Shown piece by piece: positions 7,447 through 14,459 of a stretch of DNA of 16,569 bases; positions within the stretch are counted from its first letter, which is position 1, and every line of letters starts with the position of its first letter. The position numbers were made by a program, and so were the translations under genes. This DNA comes from Coprococcus_A sp051877705 (GTDB lineage Bacteria; Bacillota; Clostridia; Lachnospirales; Lachnospiraceae), in the NCBI GenBank assembly GCA_051877705.1, contig JBJEJD010000085.1:1-16569 (forward strand), given 5' to 3'. Below the pieces are notes generated by a model, which searched no databases, was not told the origin of the DNA, and was given only the letters and a program-made list of their open reading frames with translations.

Positions 7447-8325
7447 TTATGCCTGCTCTCCGACAAGCTTTTGACATCTCTTTGCACACTGTGTTGTATA
7501 TTTGATCTCAGGGAACGGATGAAACATAAGTTTTTCCATGGTCGGCGGTTCTTTCACAGATACCGCTCTTGCAATGATACGGTCTCTGATAAATATATTC
7601 AGCATATTGCCTTTGAGCGAAACTGCCAGTTTTCCCGGTGTGTAATCCGCCAATGCGATTATTTCCTTCATCAGTTTATGATTCGGCATGGACCCGTTTC
7701 TGCTGTATAGAATAAATCTTTCATCCTCAGCACCATCCATACTCACCTTTTTCAGACTGCTCATTCCCTGATAAAAGTTCTGCCGGATCGGCACCGGAAG
7801 AACGTCTTTATCCAGCAGTCTCCAGTCAGCACCTGTGTCACCATCCAACGTATAGCTTACCCATACGCCTGTCAGATAATGAATTCTGTTTTTGCCTTTT
7901 TTGACCAGCTGGAAGGATTCTGCCAGCACCGCATCACAACATGCGACCTGGATACCGTCACTTTCACCAGTCAGCCCTTCTCTTAAAAGGCAGCTGCCTT
8001 TCCGATCATCATATGGAACCATCTGAGCTTTTTTTACTGTTTCTTCTGTAATACTGCCGCCGGATTCTGTTGTCACGGAATCCGTACCGATGTCTTTGCC
8101 CAGGGTCATTTTAATATTTACATCTGCAAATGTACCTGTATACTGTTTTTGAAGTTTTCTGAGGTAGAACATATGATACAGTACTGCTGCGCCGATGATC
8201 GCAAAGGTCAGCATACGATTGATAAATACACAAACTGCTGCGGCCGCCAGCAAAAGAACCATTAGAAAAACACTTCTTTTAAAACGGCGGTACTGCTGTA
8301 ATAACTGATCTAACACTTTCTGCAT
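7447..8325 (-). CDS. Membrane-anchored protein of unknown function (possible DUF3137 relative)
   Basis: I do not recognise this 292-residue protein with certainty. It has a basic N-terminus (QQYRRFKR), two adjacent membrane helices (about 18-36 and 38-55) and a soluble domain of about 235 residues that is likely cytoplasmic. The arrangement of two N-terminal helices followed by a beta-rich domain with a central G-x-x-x-x-x-Q-V-A-C-C-D-A segment (124-132) recalls DUF3137 proteins, but this is a weak match by eye. The frame opens with a TTG at 8365-8367; the ATG at 8323-8325 is preferred because GGAAGGA lies 9 bases upstream. It sits between gudD and tctC in one operon, with gaps of 67 and 68 bases, an unusual place for a non-transport, non-catabolic protein. 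A role in assembly, stability or control of the transporter is possible but unproven. Confidence 0.72.
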   Translation of the reverse strand: MQKVLDQLLQQYRRFKRSVFLMVLLLAAAAVCVFINRMLTFAIIGAAVLYHMFYLRKLQKQYTGTFADVNIKMTLGKDIGTDSVTTESGGSITEETVKKAQMVPYDDRKGSCLLREGLTGESDGIQVACCDAVLAESFQLVKKGKNRIHYLTGVWVSYTLDGDTGADWRLLDKDVLPVPIRQNFYQGMSSLKKVSMDGAEDERFILYSRNGSMPNHKLMKEIIALADYTPGKLAVSLKGNMLNIFIRDRIIARAVSVKEPPTMEKLMFHPFPEIKYTTQCAKRCQKLVGEQA

Positions 8326-8392
8326 GATTTCCATTCCTTCCGGATAGCTGTTCAATACTGCGTGCAAACAATCTGATCAGTTCGAACGGAAA

Positions 8393-9739
8393 TTAGATCC
8401 AGCGTGAACCAGGTCTTACAAGACAAGGTTTCTTCGGATCAAACTTCCAGTTTGGAACCAGATACTGCATACCAATGGAATCATCTCTGCCGCCCAGACA
8501 TTTGTCAAGGTATAACTGATTGGCTTTTCTGATCTGATCCATATCTACTTCAATACCAAGACCTGGTTTCTTTGGAACTGCCACACAGCCATCAACGATC
8601 TGTAATGGCTCTTTTGTCAGCCTTTCAAGACCTTCCTGCCAGATCCAGTGTGTATCAAGGGCATTGTACTCACCAGGAACGGCTGCGCCAACCTGTGTGA
8701 ACATTGCCAGAGAAATATCAAAATGATTATTGGAATGGGAACCCCATGTGTAACCGAAATCATGGCACATCTGACCTACTCTTACGGAACCGGCCATTGT
8801 CCAGAAATGAGGGTCAGCAAGAATGATATCTACAGCCTGAGATTCAAGAGAATGGCTTACTTCTCTCCAGTCTGTTGCAATCATATTGGTTGCTGTAGGG
8901 AAACCTGTACGACGGCGGAACTCGCTCATGATCTCACGGCCGGAGTAAACACCCTCAGCACCACAAGGATCTTCACAATATGTAAGGATGCCCTTCATCC
9001 CCTTCACATATTCAACCGCTTCTTCAAGAAGCCATCCGCCGTTCGGGTCAAGGTCAATTCTTGCATCCGGGAACTCTTTCTTCATGGCACGGATAACATC
9101 CATTTCTACATTACCAGGAAGAACACCGCCCTTTAATTTGAAATCTTCAAAACCGTATTTTTCCTTTGTTGCCTTCGCAAATGCCACGATCTTGTCTGCT
9201 GTCAGAGCTTCTTCATGACGGATACGATACCATTCACAATCAGAATCCGGCTCAGAATCATATTCAAGATCTGTCAGATTACGATCACCTACAAAGAACA
9301 GATATCCAAGCATACGAACCTTGTCTCTCTGCTGGCCATCACCCAGAAGCTCACATACAGGAACACCCAGATGCTTGCCTAAAAGGTCAAGACATGGTGC
9401 CTCGATGGCTGTGATAACATGTACGCCTGTACGAAGGTCGAAGGTCTGATTGCCTCTGACATCCTCTTCACCCTTGGAATCAAGGAATTTCTTAACCTTG
9501 AGCAGTGTGCTCTTGTACTCGGCAACCTTTGTTCCTTCCACCAACGGAATACATTCTTCCAGTGCCCTGGTGATCTTCTGACCGCCCGGAACCTCGCCAA
9601 CACCCATCTCACCGTTGTCTGCGTAGAGAACAACCACGTTTCTTGTGAAGTAAGGTGCATGGGCACCGCTCAGGTTCAGCTCCATACAGTCTTTGCCGGC
9701 CACCGGCCATACTTCCATTTTCTCAATAACTGGTGACAT
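8393..9739 (-). CDS. gudD: Glucarate dehydratase
   Basis: The 448-residue enolase-superfamily enzyme dehydrates D-glucarate (and usually L-idarate) to 5-dehydro-4-deoxy-D-glucarate in the cytoplasm. Active-site residues align with E. coli GudD at a constant offset of four: Lys201 and Lys203 of the KLK motif (E. coli 205/207), metal ligands Asp231 (DPNGGW), Glu256 (CEDP) and Asn285 (ATNM), then Asp309 (ADPHF) and the general base His335 (GSHSNNH). Length matches the family (about 446). The ATG at 9737-9739 follows an excellent GGAGGAGGT. It heads the operon with the tct transporter and is divergent from a LysR gene. Nothing in it looks degraded. Confidence 0.96.
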   Translation of the reverse strand: MSPVIEKMEVWPVAGKDCMELNLSGAHAPYFTRNVVVLYADNGEMGVGEVPGGQKITRALEECIPLVEGTKVAEYKSTLLKVKKFLDSKGEEDVRGNQTFDLRTGVHVITAIEAPCLDLLGKHLGVPVCELLGDGQQRDKVRMLGYLFFVGDRNLTDLEYDSEPDSDCEWYRIRHEEALTADKIVAFAKATKEKYGFEDFKLKGGVLPGNVEMDVIRAMKKEFPDARIDLDPNGGWLLEEAVEYVKGMKGILTYCEDPCGAEGVYSGREIMSEFRRRTGFPTATNMIATDWREVSHSLESQAVDIILADPHFWTMAGSVRVGQMCHDFGYTWGSHSNNHFDISLAMFTQVGAAVPGEYNALDTHWIWQEGLERLTKEPLQIVDGCVAVPKKPGLGIEVDMDQIRKANQLYLDKCLGGRDDSIGMQYLVPNWKFDPKKPCLVRPGSRWI

Positions 9740-9792
9740 GATTTTACCTCCTCCGATAAATCTTTGTTAATTTTTTCTCTAACTATGTCTTT

Positions 9793-9821
9793 ATTATATA
9801 CGAGCCATACTATTAAGTAAA
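9793..9821 (-). promoter_or_regulatory. Promoter of the gudD-tct operon
   Basis: On the minus strand TTTACT (9816-9821) and a perfect TATAAT (9793-9798) are 17 bp apart, about 55 bases upstream of the gudD ATG. The weak -35 box is consistent with activation by the adjacent LysR. Confidence 0.6.
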
Positions 9822-9828
9822 ACACTTA
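9814..9828. promoter_or_regulatory. Dyad over the gudD -35 box
   Basis: TAAGT-AAAAC-ACTTA is a perfect 15-bp interrupted dyad overlapping the gudD -35 element. Outside it, ATACTA (9807-9812) faces TAGTAT (9834-9839), and TAGTATTA recurs at 9834-9841 and 9858-9865. Such clustered symmetry between divergent promoters suits a LysR-type operator. The inner dyad does not have exact T-N11-A spacing. Confidence 0.4.
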
Positions 9829-9867
9829 TATTTTAGTATTACTCTTAATTTTTCTTATAGTATTATC

Positions 9868-9896
9868 TTGCATTTATCCCCTTTTATGTTTAAAAT
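9868..9896 (+). promoter_or_regulatory. Promoter of the second LysR gene
   Basis: TTGCAT (9868-9873) and TAAAAT (9891-9896) are separated by 17 bp, 32 bases ahead of the ATG at 9929. A GGGGAT ribosome binding site precedes the start. Confidence 0.55.
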
Positions 9897-9928
9897 ATTA
9901 TTATTAAGACAGGAATCGGGGATAAATT

Positions 9929-10843
9929 ATGGATACCAAACAAATAGAATACATACTGGCCATCGCTGAAGAAAACAATATTACCCACGCAGCAGCCAAG
10001 CTGTTTATCACACAATCTGCCCTGAACCAGCAGTTAATCAAGCTGGAGAAGGAACTGGGCACAACGCTTTTTCATCGTTCCAGAAACAATTTTCACCTGA
10101 CAGAAGCCGGAGAGATCTATGTGCAGGGTGCCAAAGAGATGCTCCGCATCAAACGAGACACCTATCAGCGGATTCTGGACCTGACAGAAAGCAAATGCGG
10201 ACGCCTGTCCGTTGGATTTACCGCCGGCCGTGGACTGACCATGTTCGTTTCCGCCTATGCACTATTCCATCGGGAATATCCTAACATTGATGTTGTACTG
10301 ATGGAACATAATGTCCGCACGCTCCAGAAGCTCATCGCTCAGGGAGATCTGGACATCGGTTTTCTGACACTGACAGATGCAGATCGTACCGGAGATATCT
10401 ATGAGACCATCTATACAGAAGAACTCTTTCTAGCCGTACCATCCAGACATCCTCTGGCCGACATCAAACCACCTGAAGGTGAAAAATATGCCACTCTGGA
10501 TCCTCGTAAACTTCAATATGAACCCTTCGTTCTCATGGACAAACATTCCACCATGCGCACACTCATCGATCAGATATTTGAGGATGCCGGCTTTACACCA
10601 CAGATACTGCTTGAAACGGGCAATAATCATACGATCCTGTCCATGATCCAGGCTCAGCTCTGCTGCGGCATTCTAACCTATTTTTATGTCAAGGAACTGC
10701 CGGACGGCATCACCTGTTTCCGCCTTCCGAACAGGCCGACCTGGGAATATACCGCCAGTTATCGCGGGGACCGTTACCTCAGTGCCGCCGGACGATGTTT
10801 CATCGATCTGATGAAACAACAGTGGGGCGATGACAGTAACTGA
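9929..10843 (+). CDS. LysR-family transcriptional regulator (second paralogue)
   Basis: The 304-residue product has the LysR helix-turn-helix at the N-terminus (IEYILAIAEENNITHAAAKL, then SALNQQLIKLE, residues 6-41) and a full effector-binding domain. It aligns along its whole length with the LysR at 2066-2965, including LTEAGEIY, RDTYQ/HETYQ, DIGFLTLTD, the (L)CCG segment and RPTWE/HPTWQ near the C-terminus. It diverges from gudD and very probably regulates the gudD-tct operon and perhaps the garR operon; the inducer is likely glucarate or a pathway intermediate. Its stop codon is only 3 bases from that of the convergent AEC gene, leaving no room for an intergenic terminator. Confidence 0.94.
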   Translation: MDTKQIEYILAIAEENNITHAAAKLFITQSALNQQLIKLEKELGTTLFHRSRNNFHLTEAGEIYVQGAKEMLRIKRDTYQRILDLTESKCGRLSVGFTAGRGLTMFVSAYALFHREYPNIDVVLMEHNVRTLQKLIAQGDLDIGFLTLTDADRTGDIYETIYTEELFLAVPSRHPLADIKPPEGEKYATLDPRKLQYEPFVLMDKHSTMRTLIDQIFEDAGFTPQILLETGNNHTILSMIQAQLCCGILTYFYVKELPDGITCFRLPNRPTWEYTASYRGDRYLSAAGRCFIDLMKQQWGDDSN

Positions 10844-10846
10844 TTA

Positions 10847-11758
10847 TTACAGGGCCATACACCACAGCGGCAATGTCACCAGGGTCATGACCGTTGACAG
10901 CACCACACATTTACAGGCAAACTCTGCATCCCCATGATATTTCGCGGAGAGAATGCTTGTCATAGTTCCCGCCGGCATGGCTGCCAGAAGTACAGTCACA
11001 CCCATCAGCAGCTGAGGAATACCCGTTATGCGGCAGATCAGATACGCCAGTCCCGGGATGACCCCCAGACGAATAATCGTAAACCGGATCACATCCCATG
11101 AAAAGACAGACTTGATATCTGAAACATCCGCCACGATCAGTCCAACCAGTATCATAGACATTGGTGTGGAACAGGCACTGAGGGATGTCACTGTCTTCTC
11201 CACAAATGCAGGCAGGGGCGGATCAAAGAACATCAGCACCAGTCCCACATATACCGCGATAATACACGGATGTGTTGCCACTTTCTTAATCAGCGTTTTT
11301 GTGTCCGGGGCCTCCGTAAAAAGAGAAACCCCGGCAGACCACATGACGATTCTCTGAGGAATAATGGCAATGGACGCATACATCAGCCCTGTTGCACCAA
11401 ATACACTGCTCACAATAGGCAAGCCCATAAAACCGGCATTAGAGCAGACTGTACCATACTGGAGCACTCTCTGTCTCGCCACCGGATATTTTCTGTATAA
11501 CACTCTGCTCAGACACCATGCAACCGCCTGGATGGCACAGGCTATTGCAAATATAATAACCAGCCCCTTCAGCAGCTGCATGTCTACTTCTATTCGAAAT
11601 GATAATGCAAGATTACACGGAAGAAAGACATAGATAACCATATCTGTCAGCGTACTTTCCACATCCGCCGGGACCATTCCCGTTTTTCTGAGAATGATCC
11701 CAATGATCACGAATGCGAATAGAGTACCCTGGAGAGTCATTAAAGTGCCTATACCCAC
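10847..11758 (-). CDS. AEC-family (auxin efflux carrier type) transporter
   Basis: The 303-residue protein has about ten hydrophobic segments in two halves and typical AEC motifs: CSNAGFMGLPI (105-115) at the start of the middle region, and the STPMSMILVG segment in the second half. Bacterial AEC proteins move organic acids such as malate or malonate, mostly by secondary transport. As the third gene after garR and the DHDPS-like gene, this one may carry a sugar diacid or an acidic product of the pathway. Direction of transport is not evident. The start is taken as GTG at 11756-11758, with GGGAGA 11-12 bases upstream; an in-frame ATG six codons later (11738-11740) is possible but lacks a clear ribosome binding site. 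Confidence 0.9.
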   Translation of the reverse strand: MGIGTLMTLQGTLFAFVIIGIILRKTGMVPADVESTLTDMVIYVFLPCNLALSFRIEVDMQLLKGLVIIFAIACAIQAVAWCLSRVLYRKYPVARQRVLQYGTVCSNAGFMGLPIVSSVFGATGLMYASIAIIPQRIVMWSAGVSLFTEAPDTKTLIKKVATHPCIIAVYVGLVLMFFDPPLPAFVEKTVTSLSACSTPMSMILVGLIVADVSDIKSVFSWDVIRFTIIRLGVIPGLAYLICRITGIPQLLMGVTVLLAAMPAGTMTSILSAKYHGDAEFACKCVVLSTVMTLVTLPLWCMAL

Positions 11759-11781
11759 TTCTTCTGCATCTCCCTTATCGA

Positions 11782-12684
11782 TTAGTCAATGATGCCGCCT
11801 TTTTTCATTTCATCACGCATTTTAGCAAGAGCCGGACCTTCCGGTGTGCACATAGTTGGCAGATAAGGTTCGCCCACATTCAGGCCGACCATCTTTGCCA
11901 TATCCTTTGCTGCAACAGGGAAGCTGGCTGCATCCATGGATAGACGGATCGGATTCAGTTTATACTGTGCCTCAAGGGCTCCCTTCGTATCGCCTGCCAT
12001 AAACTTGTCATAAATGCTGCAAACAAGCTTTGGCATGTAGTTGCATGTCGTACATACGGAACCTACACCACCCTGGCAAAGAGCTGCATAGATCAGTGTG
12101 TCCTTGCCGCCGAATACCTTGAAGTTCACATCTGCATTGCGTCTGATGAACTCGGATAACTGAGTGATATCACCGCTGGAATCTTTCATACCCACAATAT
12201 TTTCCACATTGTGAGCCAGTCTGTCAACCAGATTGGCTGTCATTGTATAGCCGACACGTCCCGGGTTGTTGTAGAGCAGCATTGGTGTGCCCGGCACAGA
12301 TTCTGCAATGGATTTGAAATGATTGTAAAGCTCATCTTCCGTTGGCTTTAAGAACATCGGCTGAAGAACGGAGATACAGTCAGCACCCTTCTCAACGGCC
12401 ATCTTTGCCAGACGGATACATTTCTTTGTACTGATGGCACCAATACCCATGTATACAGGTACACGTCCTGCTGCCTGATCGATCATGATCTCAAGACCAC
12501 GTGCCATTTCATCCTCTTCGATCATGTAGAACTCGCCATTGCTGCCGTATGCCAGAATACCGGATACGCCGCCTTCAATAACAAAATCCACCTGAGCACG
12601 AAGTGCTCTCTCATCAATGAGTTCGTCTGCATCTACCGGTGTCAGAATCGGAACAACAATACCTTTAATGAAATCTGTATTCAT
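11782..12684 (-). CDS. DHDPS-family lyase, probable 5-dehydro-4-deoxyglucarate aldolase
   Basis: The 300-residue protein is a class I (Schiff-base) lyase of the dihydrodipicolinate synthase / N-acetylneuraminate lyase family. It has the Schiff-base Lys167 (GMKDSSG), the catalytic Tyr138 (LLYNNPGR) and the substrate-carboxylate loop GSNGEF (47-52). GSNGEF is the form seen in 4-hydroxy-2-oxoglutarate aldolases, not the GTGEFF form I associate with the dehydratase KdgD. It lies 23 bases after garR and in the same region as gudD. Aldol cleavage of the GudD product to pyruvate plus tartronate semialdehyde, the GarR substrate, would complete the pathway, and no GarL-type aldolase is present. This function is inferred. 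Alternatives are KdgD-type dehydration/decarboxylation or lysine-pathway DapA. The ATG at 12682-12684 follows AGGGGGATAAGG. Confidence 0.9.
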   Translation of the reverse strand: MNTDFIKGIVVPILTPVDADELIDERALRAQVDFVIEGGVSGILAYGSNGEFYMIEEDEMARGLEIMIDQAAGRVPVYMGIGAISTKKCIRLAKMAVEKGADCISVLQPMFLKPTEDELYNHFKSIAESVPGTPMLLYNNPGRVGYTMTANLVDRLAHNVENIVGMKDSSGDITQLSEFIRRNADVNFKVFGGKDTLIYAALCQGGVGSVCTTCNYMPKLVCSIYDKFMAGDTKGALEAQYKLNPIRLSMDAASFPVAAKDMAKMVGLNVGEPYLPTMCTPEGPALAKMRDEMKKGGIID

Positions 12685-12707
12685 GTACCTTATCCCCCTG
12701 AATATAA

Positions 12708-13592
12708 TTATTTAACGATGGACTGGCCGGAGATCTTCTCATAGTACTTAACGATTGCGGAATGGTCATCCTTCTCGCAGCCGTCAGCCTTTAAGCACTG
12801 CATGATTTCCATCAGCTGACCTGTTAATGGCAGAGGAGCAGAAATTGCATGACCTGCGTTTAATGCATTGTTAAGGTCTTTGATGTGAAGCTCGATTCTG
12901 AAACCTGGCTTGTAGTTGCCTGCAAGCATCATAGGTGCCTTTGCATCCAGAACTGTGGAGCCTGCAAGACCGCCTCTGATTGCCTGATATACCAGTTCAG
13001 GATCAGCACCTGCCTTCTGAGCAAATGTCAGAGCTTCGGATACAGCTGCGATATTAACAGCAACGATGATCTGGTTAGCAAGCTTTGCAACGTTACCGGA
13101 ACCGATCTCACCAACGTATACAACAGAACCAGCCATAGCTTTCATAACATCATAATATTTATCGAAAGATTCTTTCTTACCGCCAACCATAACAGAGATT
13201 GTACCGTCGATGGCCTTTGGTTCACCGCCGCTTACAGGTGCATCCAGCATATCTACGCCATGAGCAGCCAGAGCTTCAGCAATTGCCTTGCTCTCAACCG
13301 GATCAATAGAGCTCATATCGATCAGGATGGAACCTTCCTTGAAGCCTTCAACAAGACCATTCTCACCAAGGGCAACTGTTCTTACATGAGGGGAGTTTGG
13401 AAGCATTGTAATAACTACACTACATTTTTCAGCAACTTCCTTGTTGTTAGCTGCTTCTTCTGCACCAACAGCCACCAGTTCTGCAACAGCTGCCTTGTTG
13501 AAATCATTAACAACCAGCTCATAACCAGCCTTTACGAGGTTTTTAGCCATTGGCTTACCCATAATACCTAATCCTACAAATCCGATTTTCAT
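12708..13592 (-). CDS. garR: Tartronate semialdehyde (2-hydroxy-3-oxopropionate) reductase
   Basis: The 294-residue enzyme reduces tartronate semialdehyde to D-glycerate with NAD(P)H. It belongs to the beta-hydroxyacid dehydrogenase family: Rossmann GLGIMG (7-12), MLPNSPHV (63-70), the substrate loop DAPVSGGEPKAIDGT (117-131), and catalytic Lys170 with Asn173 in the GNVAKLANQ helix. It matches E. coli GarR (294 residues) in length and, from memory, very closely in sequence, including the C-terminal YYEK. The frame extends seven codons further upstream, but the ATG at 13590-13592 is the family start and has GGAGGA 9 bases upstream. It heads an operon with the DHDPS-like and AEC genes and supplies the last visible step of glucarate breakdown. 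The next enzyme, glycerate kinase, is not in the window. Confidence 0.95.
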   Translation of the reverse strand: MKIGFVGLGIMGKPMAKNLVKAGYELVVNDFNKAAVAELVAVGAEEAANNKEVAEKCSVVITMLPNSPHVRTVALGENGLVEGFKEGSILIDMSSIDPVESKAIAEALAAHGVDMLDAPVSGGEPKAIDGTISVMVGGKKESFDKYYDVMKAMAGSVVYVGEIGSGNVAKLANQIIVAVNIAAVSEALTFAQKAGADPELVYQAIRGGLAGSTVLDAKAPMMLAGNYKPGFRIELHIKDLNNALNAGHAISAPLPLTGQLMEIMQCLKADGCEKDDHSAIVKYYEKISGQSIVK

Positions 13593-13646
13593 AATTTGAA
13601 TCCTCCATTTCATTTATTAGTTAATTTGTTAACCTTTTTGATGGTC

Positions 13647-13659
13647 TCATTATAAATGA
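13647..13659 (-). promoter_or_regulatory. garR promoter region: -10 box inside a palindrome
   Basis: On the minus strand a perfect TATAAT (13649-13654) lies about 55 bases upstream of the garR ATG. No good -35 box is at the right distance (TAGTTT at 17 bp), suggesting an activated promoter. The -10 box is embedded in the 13-bp palindrome TCATT-ATA-AATGA, which has exact T-N11-A spacing. The promoter call is moderate; the operator call is weak. Confidence 0.45.
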
Positions 13660-13683
13660 TAGAATTTTAAAAAACTATTGACA

Positions 13684-13724
13684 GAAAACCTAAAAAACCC
13701 TGATAGGTCTTATTTGGTTTTTTT
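13684..13724. terminator. AT-rich hairpin upstream of garR
   Basis: AAAACC plus AAAAAACC on the left and GGTCTTATTTGGTTTT on the right form a long imperfect hairpin around a CTGATA loop (core AAAAAACC at 13692-13699 with GGTTTTTT at 13716-13723). On the plus strand it is followed by a T-rich run. It may be a back-up terminator between the garR operon and the operon upstream of it; no plus-strand gene leads into it. The rest of the 279-base gap 13593-13871 is AT-rich with no coding potential. Confidence 0.4.
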
Positions 13725-13804
13725 GTTTTTTCATTTTATGCAACTATTTATTTCATTTTTAATTTCAATTTAGTTTCATCATTTCTCTTTTTGTAGAAAT
13801 CCGA

Positions 13805-13839
13805 AAAAAAAGAATCGAAAAAAATTCGATTCTTTTTTT
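13805..13839 (-). terminator. Bidirectional-type terminator after the HdeD-like gene
   Basis: A perfect 15-bp inverted repeat with the core AGAATCGAA / TTCGATTCT and an A5 loop (13820-13824) has long A and T runs on its flanks. It lies about 30 bases past the stop of the DUF308 gene and ends the SLOG - AI-2E - DUF308 operon. The symmetric runs would also terminate plus-strand transcripts. Confidence 0.88.
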
Positions 13840-13871
13840 GTTTTTATTCATTTGCCGCCCAAAAATGCTGT

Positions 13872-14432
13872 TTACCTCTCCTCAGCCTCGCCATCCACAT
13901 AATATTCTGATGCCTTTCTGGAAACATAAAGTGTCGTTATCAAATCCGTCACACCGCTGAAAATAAACCCGATGCCGATAAACCGCATCAGCCAGGCCAC
14001 CGTTGAAAACGGATTCATAATAACAAGAAGTCCGATAAAAATGTTGATCGCTGCTGTAATACCGATACGCACCCATGTATCATATCCCATTTTTTTCAGA
14101 TCCAGCGCATGCTGAAGCTTCAGCATACCACTGACAACAACACCGATTCCCAAAAGCACCGGCAAAATAGATACCACCAGTTCCGACCTGGTGCAAATAA
14201 AAATACCCGCACCCACAATGACCAATCCCTTGACCAGATCATAATTGCCGGCTGACAAACTCCGTCTGCCAAAATAGCTGATCAGAAAAATCGCACCGAT
14301 AATAATAACAATGATACCCACCACATTGGCAATTGTCCTCAGCGTCAATTCCGGCATCAGCAGCAAAACAAGGCCGGCTGCCACCATCAGCAGCGCGCTG
14401 CTGATCTCCTGCCATTTCCATTTCTTTCCCAT
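13872..14432 (-). CDS. HdeD/DUF308-family membrane protein
   Basis: The 186-residue protein is made of three repeats of the DUF308 unit, each a pair of membrane helices: a G-x-x-L/I-x-x-x-x-P/R-like turn, then a V-G-I-x-x-x-x-x-G helix (about 12-54, 66-109 and 124-169). It ends in an acidic tail. HdeD, the named member, is linked to acid resistance in E. coli, but Clostridia members have no known function. The ATG at 14430-14432 follows AAAGGAGAA. It lies 27 bases after the AI-2E gene and is the last gene of its operon, before a strong terminator. Confidence 0.85.
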   Translation of the reverse strand: MGKKWKWQEISSALLMVAAGLVLLLMPELTLRTIANVVGIIVIIIGAIFLISYFGRRSLSAGNYDLVKGLVIVGAGIFICTRSELVVSILPVLLGIGVVVSGMLKLQHALDLKKMGYDTWVRIGITAAINIFIGLLVIMNPFSTVAWLMRFIGIGFIFSGVTDLITTLYVSRKASEYYVDGEAEER

Positions 14433-14459
14433 ACGTTCTCCTTTCCGTTCAAAAAACCT

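Noticed and set aside
12885..13571. 228-codon open frame on the plus strand
   Set aside because: Antisense shadow of garR, whose family identity is certain; no ribosome binding site or recognisable domain.
13678..13683. Perfect TTGACA on the plus strand
   Set aside because: No acceptable -10 box follows at 16-19 bp and no plus-strand gene lies downstream; probably chance in AT-rich DNA.
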